A DNA stretch of 64,000 nt from Scatosoma sp045660265 (GCA_045660265.1 JAZRDM010000061.1:1-64000); one strand, 5' to 3'. Numbered from the stretch's first letter, positions 24,267 to 33,833 are shown. Numbers and translations: made by a program. Notes: a model not told the origin generated them from the sequence alone.

Positions 24267-25109
24267 TTATTCGGTAATGAAAAGTACCCCAAGCGTGTTT
24301 CTGCCGCAATGGCTCGTTACAATCGAACCAGCTACCGTTTCTACTACTTCGTCAAATGCAAAGCATTCTTTTACCTTTTCTTTTGCAAGCGCAACTAAAT
24401 CGGCATCTGCGCAAGAATGCGTTACGAAACAACGGGTTTTATCGTATTGCGGATACATTACTTTTAAATCTTCTACGTATTGACGGATACAAACGTTCAT
24501 TTTTCCCTTATACTTTTTCTTTACGCCAAGCGCGCCGTCTTGCATAACAATAAGGGGATGGATTTTTAATAAGTTTGCCCCGTACATTTCCATTTTCGAG
24601 CATCTCCCGCCCTTGTACAAATATTCCAACTTATCGGGAATAAAGGATGTATTTACTTTCGAGCGCAAAGCATTGATGGTTTGCTCGATTTCGTCGATAT
24701 CTTTCCCTGCATTGCGCAAGTCGATTGCCTTCATAACCAACAAGCCTTGCCCTGAAGAAAGCGCCATACTATCTATAACTCTTACCTTCCCGCCGAATTC
24801 TTCCGCCGCCTGCTTGGCTACGTTGTGCGAAACAGAGCTTTTTGCCGAAATATTAAAATGCAATACGTAATCGCTCTCTTGTAATTGTTTTTCAAAAAAT
24901 TCTTGATAATCGGGTACGCTCGGCGCGCTCGTTTTAGGCAAAATATTCGTTTTGCTGACAAATGCAAAAATGTCTTGGGGGGTAATATCCACGCCATCAT
25001 AATAAGTTTCCGTGTCTAAATTTACCTTTAAAGGCACAATGCCAATTTCGTGTTTTGCCACAAGCTCTCCTAAATCGCAAGTGCTGTCTGAAGTGATACG
25101 TATCTTCAT
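24267..25109 (-). CDS. DegV family fatty-acid-binding protein
   Basis: 280 residues of the DegV fold: ITSDSTCDLG at the start with the STCDL motif, SAPSVPDYQEFFE, IDSMALSSGQGLLV in the middle and HCGRNTLGVLFI near the end. DegV/FakB proteins hold a fatty acid for phosphorylation by FakA; no fakA gene is in this window. AAGGAG is 6 nt upstream. Confidence 0.92.
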   Translation of the reverse strand: MKIRITSDSTCDLGELVAKHEIGIVPLKVNLDTETYYDGVDITPQDIFAFVSKTNILPKTSAPSVPDYQEFFEKQLQESDYVLHFNISAKSSVSHNVAKQAAEEFGGKVRVIDSMALSSGQGLLVMKAIDLRNAGKDIDEIEQTINALRSKVNTSFIPDKLEYLYKGGRCSKMEMYGANLLKIHPLIVMQDGALGVKKKYKGKMNVCIRQYVEDLKVMYPQYDKTRCFVTHSCADADLVALAKEKVKECFAFDEVVETVAGSIVTSHCGRNTLGVLFITE

Positions 25110-25177
25110 TTTTTCTCCTTTATTGGAATTTTTTCCAACTAATTTTTATGTTTTTTTTTATCTCTAAAGCTTTTAGT

Positions 25178-25870
25178 CTATTTTGTCAAACTTTGTTTTA
25201 TTTTGTTGATAAAGCGAGAAAAATCGTTTTCTCCAAAGAATATTTTTGCAAGCGTTTCCCTGTTTTCGTACGCCCAATCGGGTACAACCCCGTAAATATC
25301 TTCTACCTTATACAACGTTTTTAAATGCGAACCGTCTTTTTGATTATAACGGCTATCCATACTATTATTGCGGTTGTCGCCAAGAAAGAAAATTTCCCCT
25401 TCGCCTACCACGTATTCGTCAAAATCGTACGCGTCCGCGTTGGAGTAATATACGTAGCTGGACTCGTCTAATTCTTGGTAGGTATCCGTCCCTGCATAGC
25501 AAATGGAAAGGACGCCGTCTTGGCATTTCACTTTATCTCCTTCCACAGCAATTAAGCGTTTGATTAAATATTCCGTAGTGGTTGTTTTAAATTCTTGATA
25601 ATCTCCCACGTACACAACGATAATATCCCCGCGTTGTGCAACGGCGCCGCTCTTGGTGTAATGTACTAATAAATTTTCACCGTCTTGCAACGTATTTTGC
25701 ATAGACTTTCCCGCTACTTGCACACCGCCGTAATTTTGCGTCCAAACAATCCGAAACACTAATACTGTCAACAGGAGAACAACCATGAAAATGATGACGC
25801 CCCACCAAGAGTTTTTATTTGTCTCTTGCTGATCGTCTTCTTTTTTTAACATTTCGTTAATTTCGTTCAT
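25178..25870 (-). CDS. lepB: Signal peptidase I
   Basis: 230 residues with one N-terminal membrane helix (about 23-43, VIIFMVVLLLTVLVFRIV) and the S26 catalytic motifs: Ser in GKSMQNTLQDGE, Lys in YLIKRLIAVEGDKV, and FFLGDNRNNSMDSR. It removes signal peptides from exported proteins, of which this window encodes several. AGGAGG is 6 nt upstream of the ATG. Confidence 0.95.
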   Translation of the reverse strand: MNEINEMLKKEDDQQETNKNSWWGVIIFMVVLLLTVLVFRIVWTQNYGGVQVAGKSMQNTLQDGENLLVHYTKSGAVAQRGDIIVVYVGDYQEFKTTTTEYLIKRLIAVEGDKVKCQDGVLSICYAGTDTYQELDESSYVYYSNADAYDFDEYVVGEGEIFFLGDNRNNSMDSRYNQKDGSHLKTLYKVEDIYGVVPDWAYENRETLAKIFFGENDFSRFINKIKQSLTK

Positions 25871-25941
25871 AATGCCTCCTTTTTTGTATTTAGCACGTAC
25901 CCATCTAGATAATTTTCTTTACGATAACACCGCTCAAATTA

Positions 25942-27657
25942 TTACAGCCACAAAATATTTGTTACCGCATATTCGTTGTCTTCGTCTTCACAATCGAATA
26001 AAATAGCTCTGCCTTTGGAGAAATTCGCAAGAGGAGCACCGATAGATCGGCTTTTAAAATCGCCCGACTGCAAAATAATGCGTTTCCATTTTCCGCCGCC
26101 TGTTACGTCCACTTCGCAAACGTAACGCTCTGCATTCAGCTGTATATCTGCCACGTCAATTGCAACCTGCAACACGCCCGTTTCCTTAAAATATACGTCA
26201 AATTCGAGTAAAGCGTTTTCCGAAGGCACAAACTTAGGCGAACTGATTTTATACGTCTTAATACCGCCGACAGAATATGCGCCCTTGATATCTCCGTATC
26301 CTTTTATCAGCTTAGGCACAGCTTCCGTTTCCAAAAAAATACCCGCCACCGAATAGTCTTCGTATTGTGCCACGCCGAAACAATCGACACTTTCGCCCGA
26401 AAAGACCATACGGCTTTTCATTGCATCCGCATTGGGATTTAATAATTTCTTCGAGGTGATTTTAGAGGCAATTCTAAAGCCGTTGATATATTCCGCATAC
26501 GCGTAAACAAAGACAGCGGAAGCGCCTTCAAACGCCTTTATTTTATACGAGAATTTTCCGTTGTTAATTTCCGATTTTCCCGCTCGGCAAATACGTTGCC
26601 AATCGCGATACGAAGATTTCGTCTTTACGTCTGCTTCCGCATAGTAAATCCCCATCTCTTGCACAAGCCCGTCTTCATCACCCTCTAACTCGATAATAAT
26701 TTCTCCGTTTTTCTCATGCAAGCTGATATTTAAAGGATCGGGGATATAAATTTCTCTGCCCTTTAAATGCTTTTCTAAAAATAAATCCATATTCGTCAAA
26801 GCGTGATGGCCAATACACGAACCGCTTTCCGGCGAATATAAAATAGCATTTTCGTAATCCCCGCCCAAGCGCAAAAAAGTATCATACGCTCTGTCGCAAT
26901 CAAATTTATCGTCGTGCAAAGCGCAAAGCATCAACACAGGACACTTTACAAAAGGCGCATAAGATTGCGATTCGATCCCCGCGATAAATTGATGGCGTTC
27001 CGCACTCATTGCCATCGGCGTGTTGTCTCCGAATTTCGATAAATGCACACTGCTAAGCCAGCCCGCTGCATTGATGGGCAACGCACATTTAATATCGGGC
27101 GAAAGCATTGTTTTCCATGCGATTTCCCCCCCTGTACGAATCCCAATAACGCCGATATTTGTGATATCTTCACGGCTTTTTAAATACTCGATTGCAAACA
27201 ATGCAACGTATGTCCATTCAAACCAACAGCTTTTTTCAACGTCTATATTCTTTTCCGCTTCGTCAAATTCAAAACCGCGTTTGGTTTCGAAATTTGCATA
27301 AGAAAGGGAAGGCGGATAGAAGGTACGGGTGCAATTTTCTTTATCCGTACTCATTTTTCCTGTATAATCAGGCATCAATACGGCATAGCCTTTTTCAATG
27401 AAATAATATAAAAGCTCTTTATCCAACTCCTTACCCGCTTCTGGTAAGAGCAATATAGCAGGGCATTTTCCCTCGCCCAACGGACGCCCGAATTCCGCGT
27501 AAATACGCACCGTACCGTCGCTGACGCGGTGGCCTGAAAAAGCGACGTGTTGGAATTTCATCTTTGCCGATTTATCAATCGTTTCCCCCCACTCGCTTGC
27601 CCCCAAAGGCGTCGCCGTATTAAATTTTTTCCATAACGATACTGCGCTTAAAATCAT
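25942..27657 (-). CDS. Alpha/beta-hydrolase-like protein lacking the nucleophile Ser
   Basis: 571 residues. Residues 60-300 follow a dienelactone-hydrolase/acyl-thioesterase-like alpha/beta fold: CPAILLLPEAG, then GVIGIRTGGEIAW at 169-181, and ALHDDKFD with a late GHHALTN His. The nucleophile elbow, normally G-x-S-x-G-G, reads G172-I-R174-T-G-G, so the serine is replaced by arginine and hydrolysis is not expected. Residues 300-571 are beta-rich, perhaps a carbohydrate-binding or structural module. There is no signal peptide. It follows sbcC by 16 bp. Confidence 0.75.
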   Translation of the reverse strand: MILSAVSLWKKFNTATPLGASEWGETIDKSAKMKFQHVAFSGHRVSDGTVRIYAEFGRPLGEGKCPAILLLPEAGKELDKELLYYFIEKGYAVLMPDYTGKMSTDKENCTRTFYPPSLSYANFETKRGFEFDEAEKNIDVEKSCWFEWTYVALFAIEYLKSREDITNIGVIGIRTGGEIAWKTMLSPDIKCALPINAAGWLSSVHLSKFGDNTPMAMSAERHQFIAGIESQSYAPFVKCPVLMLCALHDDKFDCDRAYDTFLRLGGDYENAILYSPESGSCIGHHALTNMDLFLEKHLKGREIYIPDPLNISLHEKNGEIIIELEGDEDGLVQEMGIYYAEADVKTKSSYRDWQRICRAGKSEINNGKFSYKIKAFEGASAVFVYAYAEYINGFRIASKITSKKLLNPNADAMKSRMVFSGESVDCFGVAQYEDYSVAGIFLETEAVPKLIKGYGDIKGAYSVGGIKTYKISSPKFVPSENALLEFDVYFKETGVLQVAIDVADIQLNAERYVCEVDVTGGGKWKRIILQSGDFKSRSIGAPLANFSKGRAILFDCEDEDNEYAVTNILWL

Positions 27658-27673
27658 AAGTCCTTCCTATCGA

Positions 27674-30286
27674 TTAGTACGTTTCTACTTTCAAACGCGA
27701 ACCGCTTGTTTCGGTTGCGCCTGTTACGACAATTTTATTTTCTATTCTGTGTTTTAATTCTTCTACGTGAGAAATTAAGCCAACGGCAAAATTTTTACTC
27801 AATTTTCCAAGCACGTCCATCACCGTATCCACAAGCTTTGCATCCAGCGTACCAAACCCTTCGTCTAAGAAGAAAAATTCGATAGGACGCATAGAGCGGG
27901 CAAAAATGGAATTACTCAATGAAAGCGCTAACGAAAGGGAAACTAAAAACGTTTCGCCGCCTGACAGCGTTTTCACTGCGCGCAAATCGCCGCTGTTTAA
28001 GTTGTCTCCTACCTTAAATTCTTTATCGTAACGAAGGAAATACCGACCGTTCGTTAAAGAATTTAACGTTCGGCTTGCTGAAACGCAAACTTCTTGGAGA
28101 TATTCGGAGGCAATGTATTCCATAAATTGACTGCCCCGCACCATAGCCTTTAATTGTTCCCAAAGACGCTTTTGTTTTTCTTTTTCGGCAAGCTCTTTTT
28201 GATATTCAAGATATTTTTTTTGTATTTCTTTAAGCTTTTGGATATTGTCTTCCCCAACGGCAATTTCGCGGTTTAAGGAAAGGTTTAATTGCTCTAATGC
28301 CAACTTTTGTGTACGCGCTTGAGTAAGAGCATTTTCATCAAATCTATCAAACAGCGGCTCATACGCTTGTTGCGTTTGCGTTTTTAATACGTTGTAGTTT
28401 TCAAAAAATTGCTCGCATTCCGCTTTGGCTTTTTCAACGTCGCCGACCTTTCGTAACAATTCTTCTACTTCCAGCACACTCTCGAATTGACGGATAAGAA
28501 GCTCTGCTTTTACAATTTCTTCTTGCGTTTCCGCTTGCTTGGTATAGCTTTCTTTTAACAGCGTTTGCGCCTTAATTTCAGATAACCAAGTGTTCGATTT
28601 TTCCATCGCCGTTTGCTTGGAAAGGGTTGCCCTTTCTTTCTCTTTGCGAAGTGCTTCTCGCTTTTGCTTACACACTTCTAAGCTATCCATTTCTTTCACA
28701 AACGCAATTTTTTCTTGTGCTTCATTGTATTCTTCGCGATAGCGTTTACCATCTTCTATCACGCGGGCTTCGCGTTCTTTAAAATCTTGATACTTCTTTT
28801 TACGTTGCTCCGTTTCACTTTGCGCGCGCTTGAGTTCTTTTCTTGCGTTTTCCGCTTCATCAAATTGTTTCTTCGCTTGTGCAACGTCAAACAACGAATC
28901 GTCCCCTTGCGTTTGAACGGTATATTTTTCTTTTAAAATATTGATATCTTCTTGCGTTTGCGGATATTTTTCCGACAGCGCTGTTAAGTCGTTTTGAATT
29001 TCTTGATGAGTTTGCGCAACCATCAAATTTTTGAAGTTTCTCTTTAAAAACTCTGTAAACGATTCATCTGCTCCAAACGTTTCTAATTGTACTTCTAAGG
29101 CTTTCATTTGACCATCAAAGTCTTCCTCGATAATCTTTTCGCGCTTTGCTTGTTCTTTCAATTGCGAGTACGCGCGCGTACAAGCCTCCAACTTTTCTTT
29201 CGCGTTTTTGCACGCCGCAATCTGCGTCTGCGCCGCCGTTAATAACGCGATCTCTTCCGTCAGTTTTTCGATATTCTCGTCAAACTTATTTTCGTTTACG
29301 TAGACGTCGATTTTTTCAATTTGCGCGGCGGCAAGCTCTGCTTGTTTGCGCGCTTCTTCCACCGCGGTTTGCGCGCCTTTTTCGCTCTTTCGTATTTCAA
29401 GCGCTTTTTGATATAACTCGTAAATAATTTTTGCTTGTTCTGCGCGGTGCAAACGTTCGCTTTTCTCGCTATATTCTTTATGCACCGTTTGGGCTGCTTG
29501 TAAACGCGTATTCAGCGAATCGTAAGCAAGCTTCCGCTCGTGTAATTTTTCTACCTGTACTAACGTTGTTTCCGCCTGCAACAGCTTGCTTTCCACGTCA
29601 GTTTTTTGTTTTTTCAGCAGTTCGATTTCTACCGTCTTTTGCGCAATAACCTCTTCCCTGCCCCCGTCGTTTTCTTGCATTTTGGCTTGTAATACATCCG
29701 TTTCGCGCGTGATTTCATCACACTTTCTCCGAATGGCAAACCCCAGCCTATCGCCGTATTTTTCCAAGTCGAATAACCGTGAAATCAAAGTTAAACGTTC
29801 TTTGGGAGTAGATTGCACCAGCCCCGCAAATTCCCCTTGCGGAAGGGCGATACATTTTTTAAAATCATCAAAACTCAATCCGATAATTTCTTGCAATTTA
29901 TCGTCGACGTCGCTTGTTTTTTCAGCAAGCGAGAGCCATTTGCCGTCCTTAGTTTGCTCGTATAAAAAGGCTTTCGCTACGTTGTTTTTACGACGTCTTT
30001 CACGTTGCACGCGGTAAGTGCGGCGTTCGCCTTGTAAAACAATTTCAAAATCGAAAAGTACCGTTGCTTTATCGCAATTGTAATTGATACAATCTGCCCC
30101 CGCCCCCGACGCGCGTTCGATTTTTCCATACAGCGCAAAATGAATACTATCTAAAATGGTACTTTTCCCGCTGCCCGTATTCCCAAATATCCCAAACAAA
30201 CCGCCGTTTAAAAGCTTTCGGAAATCGATAGACGCTGTTTCCGAAAAACTATTTACACCGCAAAATTCAAGATATACGGGTTTCAT
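27674..30286 (-). CDS. sbcC: SbcC-like exonuclease ATPase subunit
   Basis: 870 residues. The N-terminus has Walker A GNTGSGKSTIL near 36 and SFDDFKKCIALPQGEFAGL, typical of SbcC; two long coiled-coil stretches follow (about 175-690), and the C-terminus has the ABC signature TLSGGETFLVSLSLALSLS and Walker B FFFLDEGFGTLD. With SbcD it forms a nuclease that opens DNA hairpins and processes ends. It is shorter than usual SbcC (about 1000-1200) and I find no CxxC zinc hook anywhere in the coil tip region. Confidence 0.93.
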   Translation of the reverse strand: MKPVYLEFCGVNSFSETASIDFRKLLNGGLFGIFGNTGSGKSTILDSIHFALYGKIERASGAGADCINYNCDKATVLFDFEIVLQGERRTYRVQRERRRKNNVAKAFLYEQTKDGKWLSLAEKTSDVDDKLQEIIGLSFDDFKKCIALPQGEFAGLVQSTPKERLTLISRLFDLEKYGDRLGFAIRRKCDEITRETDVLQAKMQENDGGREEVIAQKTVEIELLKKQKTDVESKLLQAETTLVQVEKLHERKLAYDSLNTRLQAAQTVHKEYSEKSERLHRAEQAKIIYELYQKALEIRKSEKGAQTAVEEARKQAELAAAQIEKIDVYVNENKFDENIEKLTEEIALLTAAQTQIAACKNAKEKLEACTRAYSQLKEQAKREKIIEEDFDGQMKALEVQLETFGADESFTEFLKRNFKNLMVAQTHQEIQNDLTALSEKYPQTQEDINILKEKYTVQTQGDDSLFDVAQAKKQFDEAENARKELKRAQSETEQRKKKYQDFKEREARVIEDGKRYREEYNEAQEKIAFVKEMDSLEVCKQKREALRKEKERATLSKQTAMEKSNTWLSEIKAQTLLKESYTKQAETQEEIVKAELLIRQFESVLEVEELLRKVGDVEKAKAECEQFFENYNVLKTQTQQAYEPLFDRFDENALTQARTQKLALEQLNLSLNREIAVGEDNIQKLKEIQKKYLEYQKELAEKEKQKRLWEQLKAMVRGSQFMEYIASEYLQEVCVSASRTLNSLTNGRYFLRYDKEFKVGDNLNSGDLRAVKTLSGGETFLVSLSLALSLSNSIFARSMRPIEFFFLDEGFGTLDAKLVDTVMDVLGKLSKNFAVGLISHVEELKHRIENKIVVTGATETSGSRLKVETY

Positions 30287-30301
30287 AACTTTCTCCTTTT
30301 A

Positions 30302-31453
30302 TTATTCTTCTTCGGATAATACGGATAAAAATAATTCCGTTAATTCCGCTTTTGGAAGTTCACCGTACTGCATACGGTAAAATTCCTCAAACAGCTTTTT
30401 GTCTGAAAAGCCCTTACGCGATTCAAATTCTATCTCCGACGTCGATTGTACTTCACAAATTAGCGAAGCCAAGTTTTCACAAGATGCAAGCAATGCGTTG
30501 TCGGCGCTTGTAAGAGGTTCGGTGAGGTTAAGCTTTAACTCCACCAACTCATTAGGATATTTCTTTAATAACTCGACTGCACGTGCAGGGCTGGACTCTT
30601 CTAAACGAATGAGTTTTCTACCCTTCGTCAAGGGGACGTCGTGTAAATTTTCTACGCCGTTTACCGTTAAATCAAAAATTTTAACCCCTTTATCCGCGCT
30701 TTCGTCAAAGGAATATTGCAAAAGCGAACCGCTGTAATAGGCGTGACCTTTGCCCATATGTTGTTTTTTGTGTAAATGTCCAAGCGCTATATAATCGCTT
30801 TGCGGCAACGCTTCTATAGGAATCGCCCTTGCGCCGCCTAAATCGATTTCTCTTTCGCTTTCCGAGATTTTACCCCCCGCCACGAAGATATGCGCTAAAA
30901 AGATAGACGGGAGCTTTTCTTGGTTACCGCTTTCCCCTTCTTCTATCCATTTTTGCATTTGTTCGACGTAAGGTAATTCGGATTTCTCTTCTTTAAAGCG
31001 AGCTTCATTAGGATAGGGCAGGGTTGAGATGAACGCCTTTTCGCCCCGTTCGTTTTCAAACACCGCATACCCTTTTCCCGACGCCGTAGGTTTTATTTTT
31101 CTCACCGACGATAACGGCAAAGGCGCACGCGAATTTCCAACGATATAAATCCCCAGCTCTTCCGCAAGCGGTGAAGCTGCGCTTAAACGCACGCCGTCGT
31201 CATGGTTGCCACTGATGATAAGCACCGCACGGTCTTGCCCCGCGATTTTGTGTATCTTTTTAAAGAAGAGCTCTTCTGCATCCGCGCTAGGCGTATAAAC
31301 GTCGAATACGTCGCCTGCAACTAACACGAGTTCAATTTTCTCTTGCTCGCAAACGGCTGCAATTTCGTCAAGTGCTTGCGCTTGTTCAAGCAGTCGTTCT
31401 CTGCCCATTAGGCGTTTGCCGATATGCCAGTCGGACGTGTGCAAAATACGCAA
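30302..31453 (-). CDS. sbcD: SbcD exonuclease subunit
   Basis: 383 residues of the Mre11/SbcD metallophosphoesterase: SDWHIGK at the start, LVAGDVFD, IISGNHDDG and the ALGHLHKKQ segment provide the two-metal site. It is the nuclease partner of SbcC, encoded 15 bp downstream. The start is TTG: the sequence GGGGGAG lies 6 nt before TTG at 31453, the next codons give RILHTSDWHIG at the family start, and there is no in-frame ATG before the catalytic motifs. Confidence 0.95.
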   Translation of the reverse strand: MRILHTSDWHIGKRLMGRERLLEQAQALDEIAAVCEQEKIELVLVAGDVFDVYTPSADAEELFFKKIHKIAGQDRAVLIISGNHDDGVRLSAASPLAEELGIYIVGNSRAPLPLSSVRKIKPTASGKGYAVFENERGEKAFISTLPYPNEARFKEEKSELPYVEQMQKWIEEGESGNQEKLPSIFLAHIFVAGGKISESEREIDLGGARAIPIEALPQSDYIALGHLHKKQHMGKGHAYYSGSLLQYSFDESADKGVKIFDLTVNGVENLHDVPLTKGRKLIRLEESSPARAVELLKKYPNELVELKLNLTEPLTSADNALLASCENLASLICEVQSTSEIEFESRKGFSDKKLFEEFYRMQYGELPKAELTELFLSVLSEEE

Positions 31454-31522
31454 CGGTAGCTCCCCCTTTCTTTTTTGATAAAGCTATTTTTTCGCTTTTT
31501 TTGAATATCTCTCTAAAATGCC

Positions 31523-31551
31523 TTGCTTTTCCAAACAAAAACAGCTATAAT
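31523..31551 (+). promoter_or_regulatory. Promoter of the DnaD-domain gene
   Basis: TTGCTT (31523-31528), 17 bp, TATAAT (31546-31551) in the divergent spacer between sbcD and the DnaD-like gene. The rest of the 225-bp spacer is AT-rich leader. Confidence 0.65.
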
Positions 31552-31678
31552 AAACTAAAGAAAGAGATACCTATACTATTTTATTATACAACATTTCTTC
31601 AAAGAAAGCAAGAAGATTTTTTATACTGATAAAAATTTCCCGTATTTTACACAATTCTATTTTTTAGGGAGAAAAGAA

Positions 31679-33403
31679 ATGGCATTTTGCTCGTTTTCAA
31701 AAGATTGCAACGATAACGCTTACACGCTTGTCGAAAATAAATTTATTACCAAGTATCTGCCCGAAGCAGATGGATTTGCCGTAAAAGTTTATCTTTACGG
31801 CTTATACCTTTGCAGAGCGCAAGATTCGGATATTTCGCTGAGCGCAATGGCAAAAGAATTAGGCGCTGACGTATCCGACGTGCAAAACGCGTTTTCACTG
31901 TGGGAAGATTATGATTTGGTTCAAATTTTATCCAAAGACCCCTTTATCGTTGAATATTTACCCGTGCGCGCGGCGCTCGGCAAACCAAAGAAAATCCGTT
32001 ACGAGCAATACGCCGACTTCAATAAAGAATTACAACGCAAAATGCAACAAGTGGGCAAGTTTATCTCCGCGGGCGATTACATTAAATATATGCGCTTTTT
32101 GGAAGAAAACAGCCTTCAACCGCAAACCTTCTTACTAATTGCAGAATATTGCATCAACAAACAAGGCTCGGCGGTATCCCCTTCCTATATCTTTAATAAA
32201 GCGAAAAAGTTTATCCGCAACGGTTGGACGTCTTACGAACAGGTAGAAAAAGAACTTTCTAGCTACCACGAACACGAAGCGGAAGTAAGCGCGCTGTTTA
32301 CCGTTCTTAATATCTTTAAAACAGCAGACGAAAGCGATTATGCTTTATATAAAAAATGGACGGCAGAATGGGGCTTTGCAAAAGACGCTATTTTGTATAC
32401 CGCAAAGCATTTAAAACGCGGCTCGCTCAATTCTCTCGATTTGACGTTAAACGAGCTGTTTGAAAAAGAAAAACGCACTTTGGAAGAAGTGGAACATTAT
32501 CTTACCGAACGGGATACGTTGGTTTCCTTAACCTTCCGTATTGCTAGAAAGCTGGGTGTGAAAATCAGCAATCCTGCAGGTTATATCGACGAATATGTGG
32601 AAAAATGGTACAACTATGGCTTTGAAGAAGGTTCTTTGCTTGACGTTGCTTTGTATTGTTTACGCACCGAACGCGGTGATTTTTCGTCTATGGGAGAACA
32701 GCTTCGGGAAATGTTTACCGCGGGTGTGGTTTCTAAAGAAAGTGTAAAATCTTATCTGAAAACGAAAAATGACGAACTTAAACTGTTTATTTCAATTCAA
32801 AATATTTGCGGCGGACTGAGAAAAAGCTCGGCAAATTTGGCGCTTATTCAAACTTGGAGAGATTGGAAATTCTCTGATGAAATGGTATTGGAAGCAGCAA
32901 AACGCAGCGCAACCAGCGCCAGTCCTATCCCGTATATGAACAAAATTCTTTCCGAATGGAAACGCGCAGGCGTTTTCAAAACAGAAGAGATTCCTGCCGT
33001 TGAACAAACGGAAAGACAAGCCAAGACGAAGTATATCGACCAAACGGTAGAAGCCGTCAATGCCAAAGCGGACAGAGAAAAATATTATGCAACGTTACGA
33101 GACAAGGCATTGTCGATAGCGGAAAAATATCAAGCAAAGGCGCAAACCAGCCCGAGATTTAAAGAAATTACGTTAGCGCTTTCCAAAATGGAAATTTCTT
33201 TAGCAAAAGCGGAAGTATTCTCCCCCGAACAAATGCCTTCGTTGCTTGCAGAAAAAACTGCCCTTTCAAATGAACGCAAACAAATTTTAAAAGAATTAGG
33301 CATCACGGAAGAACAGCTTTCGCCTAAATTTAAATGCAAGAAATGTTCGGACACGGGATTTTTACCGAGCGGCGTTTCCTGCGATTGCTATAAAAACAAG
33401 TAA
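31679..33403 (+). CDS. DnaD-domain protein with DnaC-like zinc tail
   Basis: 574 residues. The N-terminal ~95 look like a DnaB2/DnaD winged-helix domain; about 200-450 hold two helical DnaD-like repeats (KWTAEWGFAKDAILYTAKHL; KWYNYGFEEGSLLDVALYC; TWRDWKFSDEMVLEAAK). The last 25 residues form a four-cysteine tail, KCKKCSDTGFLPSGVSCDCY, that resembles the zinc-binding N-terminus of DnaC/DnaI helicase loaders (CxxCxDTGxx...CxC). Such proteins help load DnaB at origins. The usual DnaC ATPase gene is not directly downstream; tRNA-Ser follows. AGGGAG is 8 nt upstream of the ATG. Confidence 0.85.
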   Translation: MAFCSFSKDCNDNAYTLVENKFITKYLPEADGFAVKVYLYGLYLCRAQDSDISLSAMAKELGADVSDVQNAFSLWEDYDLVQILSKDPFIVEYLPVRAALGKPKKIRYEQYADFNKELQRKMQQVGKFISAGDYIKYMRFLEENSLQPQTFLLIAEYCINKQGSAVSPSYIFNKAKKFIRNGWTSYEQVEKELSSYHEHEAEVSALFTVLNIFKTADESDYALYKKWTAEWGFAKDAILYTAKHLKRGSLNSLDLTLNELFEKEKRTLEEVEHYLTERDTLVSLTFRIARKLGVKISNPAGYIDEYVEKWYNYGFEEGSLLDVALYCLRTERGDFSSMGEQLREMFTAGVVSKESVKSYLKTKNDELKLFISIQNICGGLRKSSANLALIQTWRDWKFSDEMVLEAAKRSATSASPIPYMNKILSEWKRAGVFKTEEIPAVEQTERQAKTKYIDQTVEAVNAKADREKYYATLRDKALSIAEKYQAKAQTSPRFKEITLALSKMEISLAKAEVFSPEQMPSLLAEKTALSNERKQILKELGITEEQLSPKFKCKKCSDTGFLPSGVSCDCYKNK

Positions 33404-33449
33404 TTTTTTACAGTTTTTTAAATATTTTAATAAAGCATATTGAAATTGC

Positions 33450-33478
33450 TTGCATTTTTTTAAGAAATAATGTAAAAT
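33450..33478 (+). promoter_or_regulatory. tRNA-Ser promoter
   Basis: TTGCAT (33450-33455), 17 bp, TAAAAT (33473-33478), about 25 nt before the mature tRNA-Ser 5' end. Confidence 0.65.
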
Positions 33479-33509
33479 AAATAGGCTTTCAGATGAGAGC
33501 CTAATAAAT

Positions 33510-33599
33510 GCAGAGATGGCTGAGTGGTTTAAGGCGCACGATTGGAAATCGTGTGATGCAGGAATGTATCCGGAGGTTCAAATCCTCTTCTCTGCGCCA
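33510..33599 (+). tRNA. tRNA-Ser (anticodon GGA), CCA encoded
   Basis: A 90-nt class II tRNA from GCAGAGA to TCTCTGCGCCA. The anticodon stem CACGA/TCGTG encloses TTGGAAA, giving anticodon GGA. The variable arm is long and the T-arm is GAGGTTCAAATCCTC. Its 3' end is imitated by the repeat 55 nt downstream. Confidence 0.95.
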
Positions 33600-33639
33600 A
33601 AAAATACAGGTACGCAAACAAGCGTATCTGTATTTTTTT
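33600..33639 (+). terminator. Terminator after tRNA-Ser
   Basis: AAAAATACAG-TACGC and GCGTA-CTGTATTTTT form a long stem immediately after the CCA, with a run of seven T. Confidence 0.85.
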
Positions 33640-33653
33640 GTTGACCGAATTTT

Positions 33654-33804
33654 GAAGAGGATTTGAGGGCGGGAACCGTTTTGCGAGAGCAAAACGCTTT
33701 GCCTCGCATTACTTCTATTGCGAAATAGTTGACAGCAAAGGCGACAATTGATAATTGTCGAGTGGGGCGCGCCGCTAAAGGCGAAAATCCTCTTCTCTGT
33801 ACAA
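33654..33804 (+). repeat. tRNA-end-matched structured repeat, copy 2
   Basis: Begins GAAGAGGATTT and ends AAATCCTCTTCTCTG followed by TACAA. The end matches tRNA-Ser(GGA) just upstream (AAATCCTCTTCTCTG followed by CGCCA), and start and end pair over 11 bp. Internal parts match copy 1: the CGTTTTGC-GAGA-GCAAAACG hairpin is identical, CTTTGC...GCAAAG encloses 30 nt (plus a C-A mismatch), GACAATT-GAT-AATTGTC replaces GACGTT-GAT-AACGTC, and GGGGCGCGCCGCTAAAGGCG is identical. CCA has changed to CAA. Confidence 0.82.
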
Positions 33805-33807
33805 AAA

Positions 33808-33833
33808 AAGCGGACGAAAACCGTCCGCTTTTT
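33808..33833 (+). terminator. Terminator-like hairpin after repeat copy 2
   Basis: AGCGGACG-AAAAC-CGTCCGCT followed by TTTTT, directly after the CCA-like end of copy 2. Its stem is unrelated in sequence to the tRNA-Ser terminator. Confidence 0.75.
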
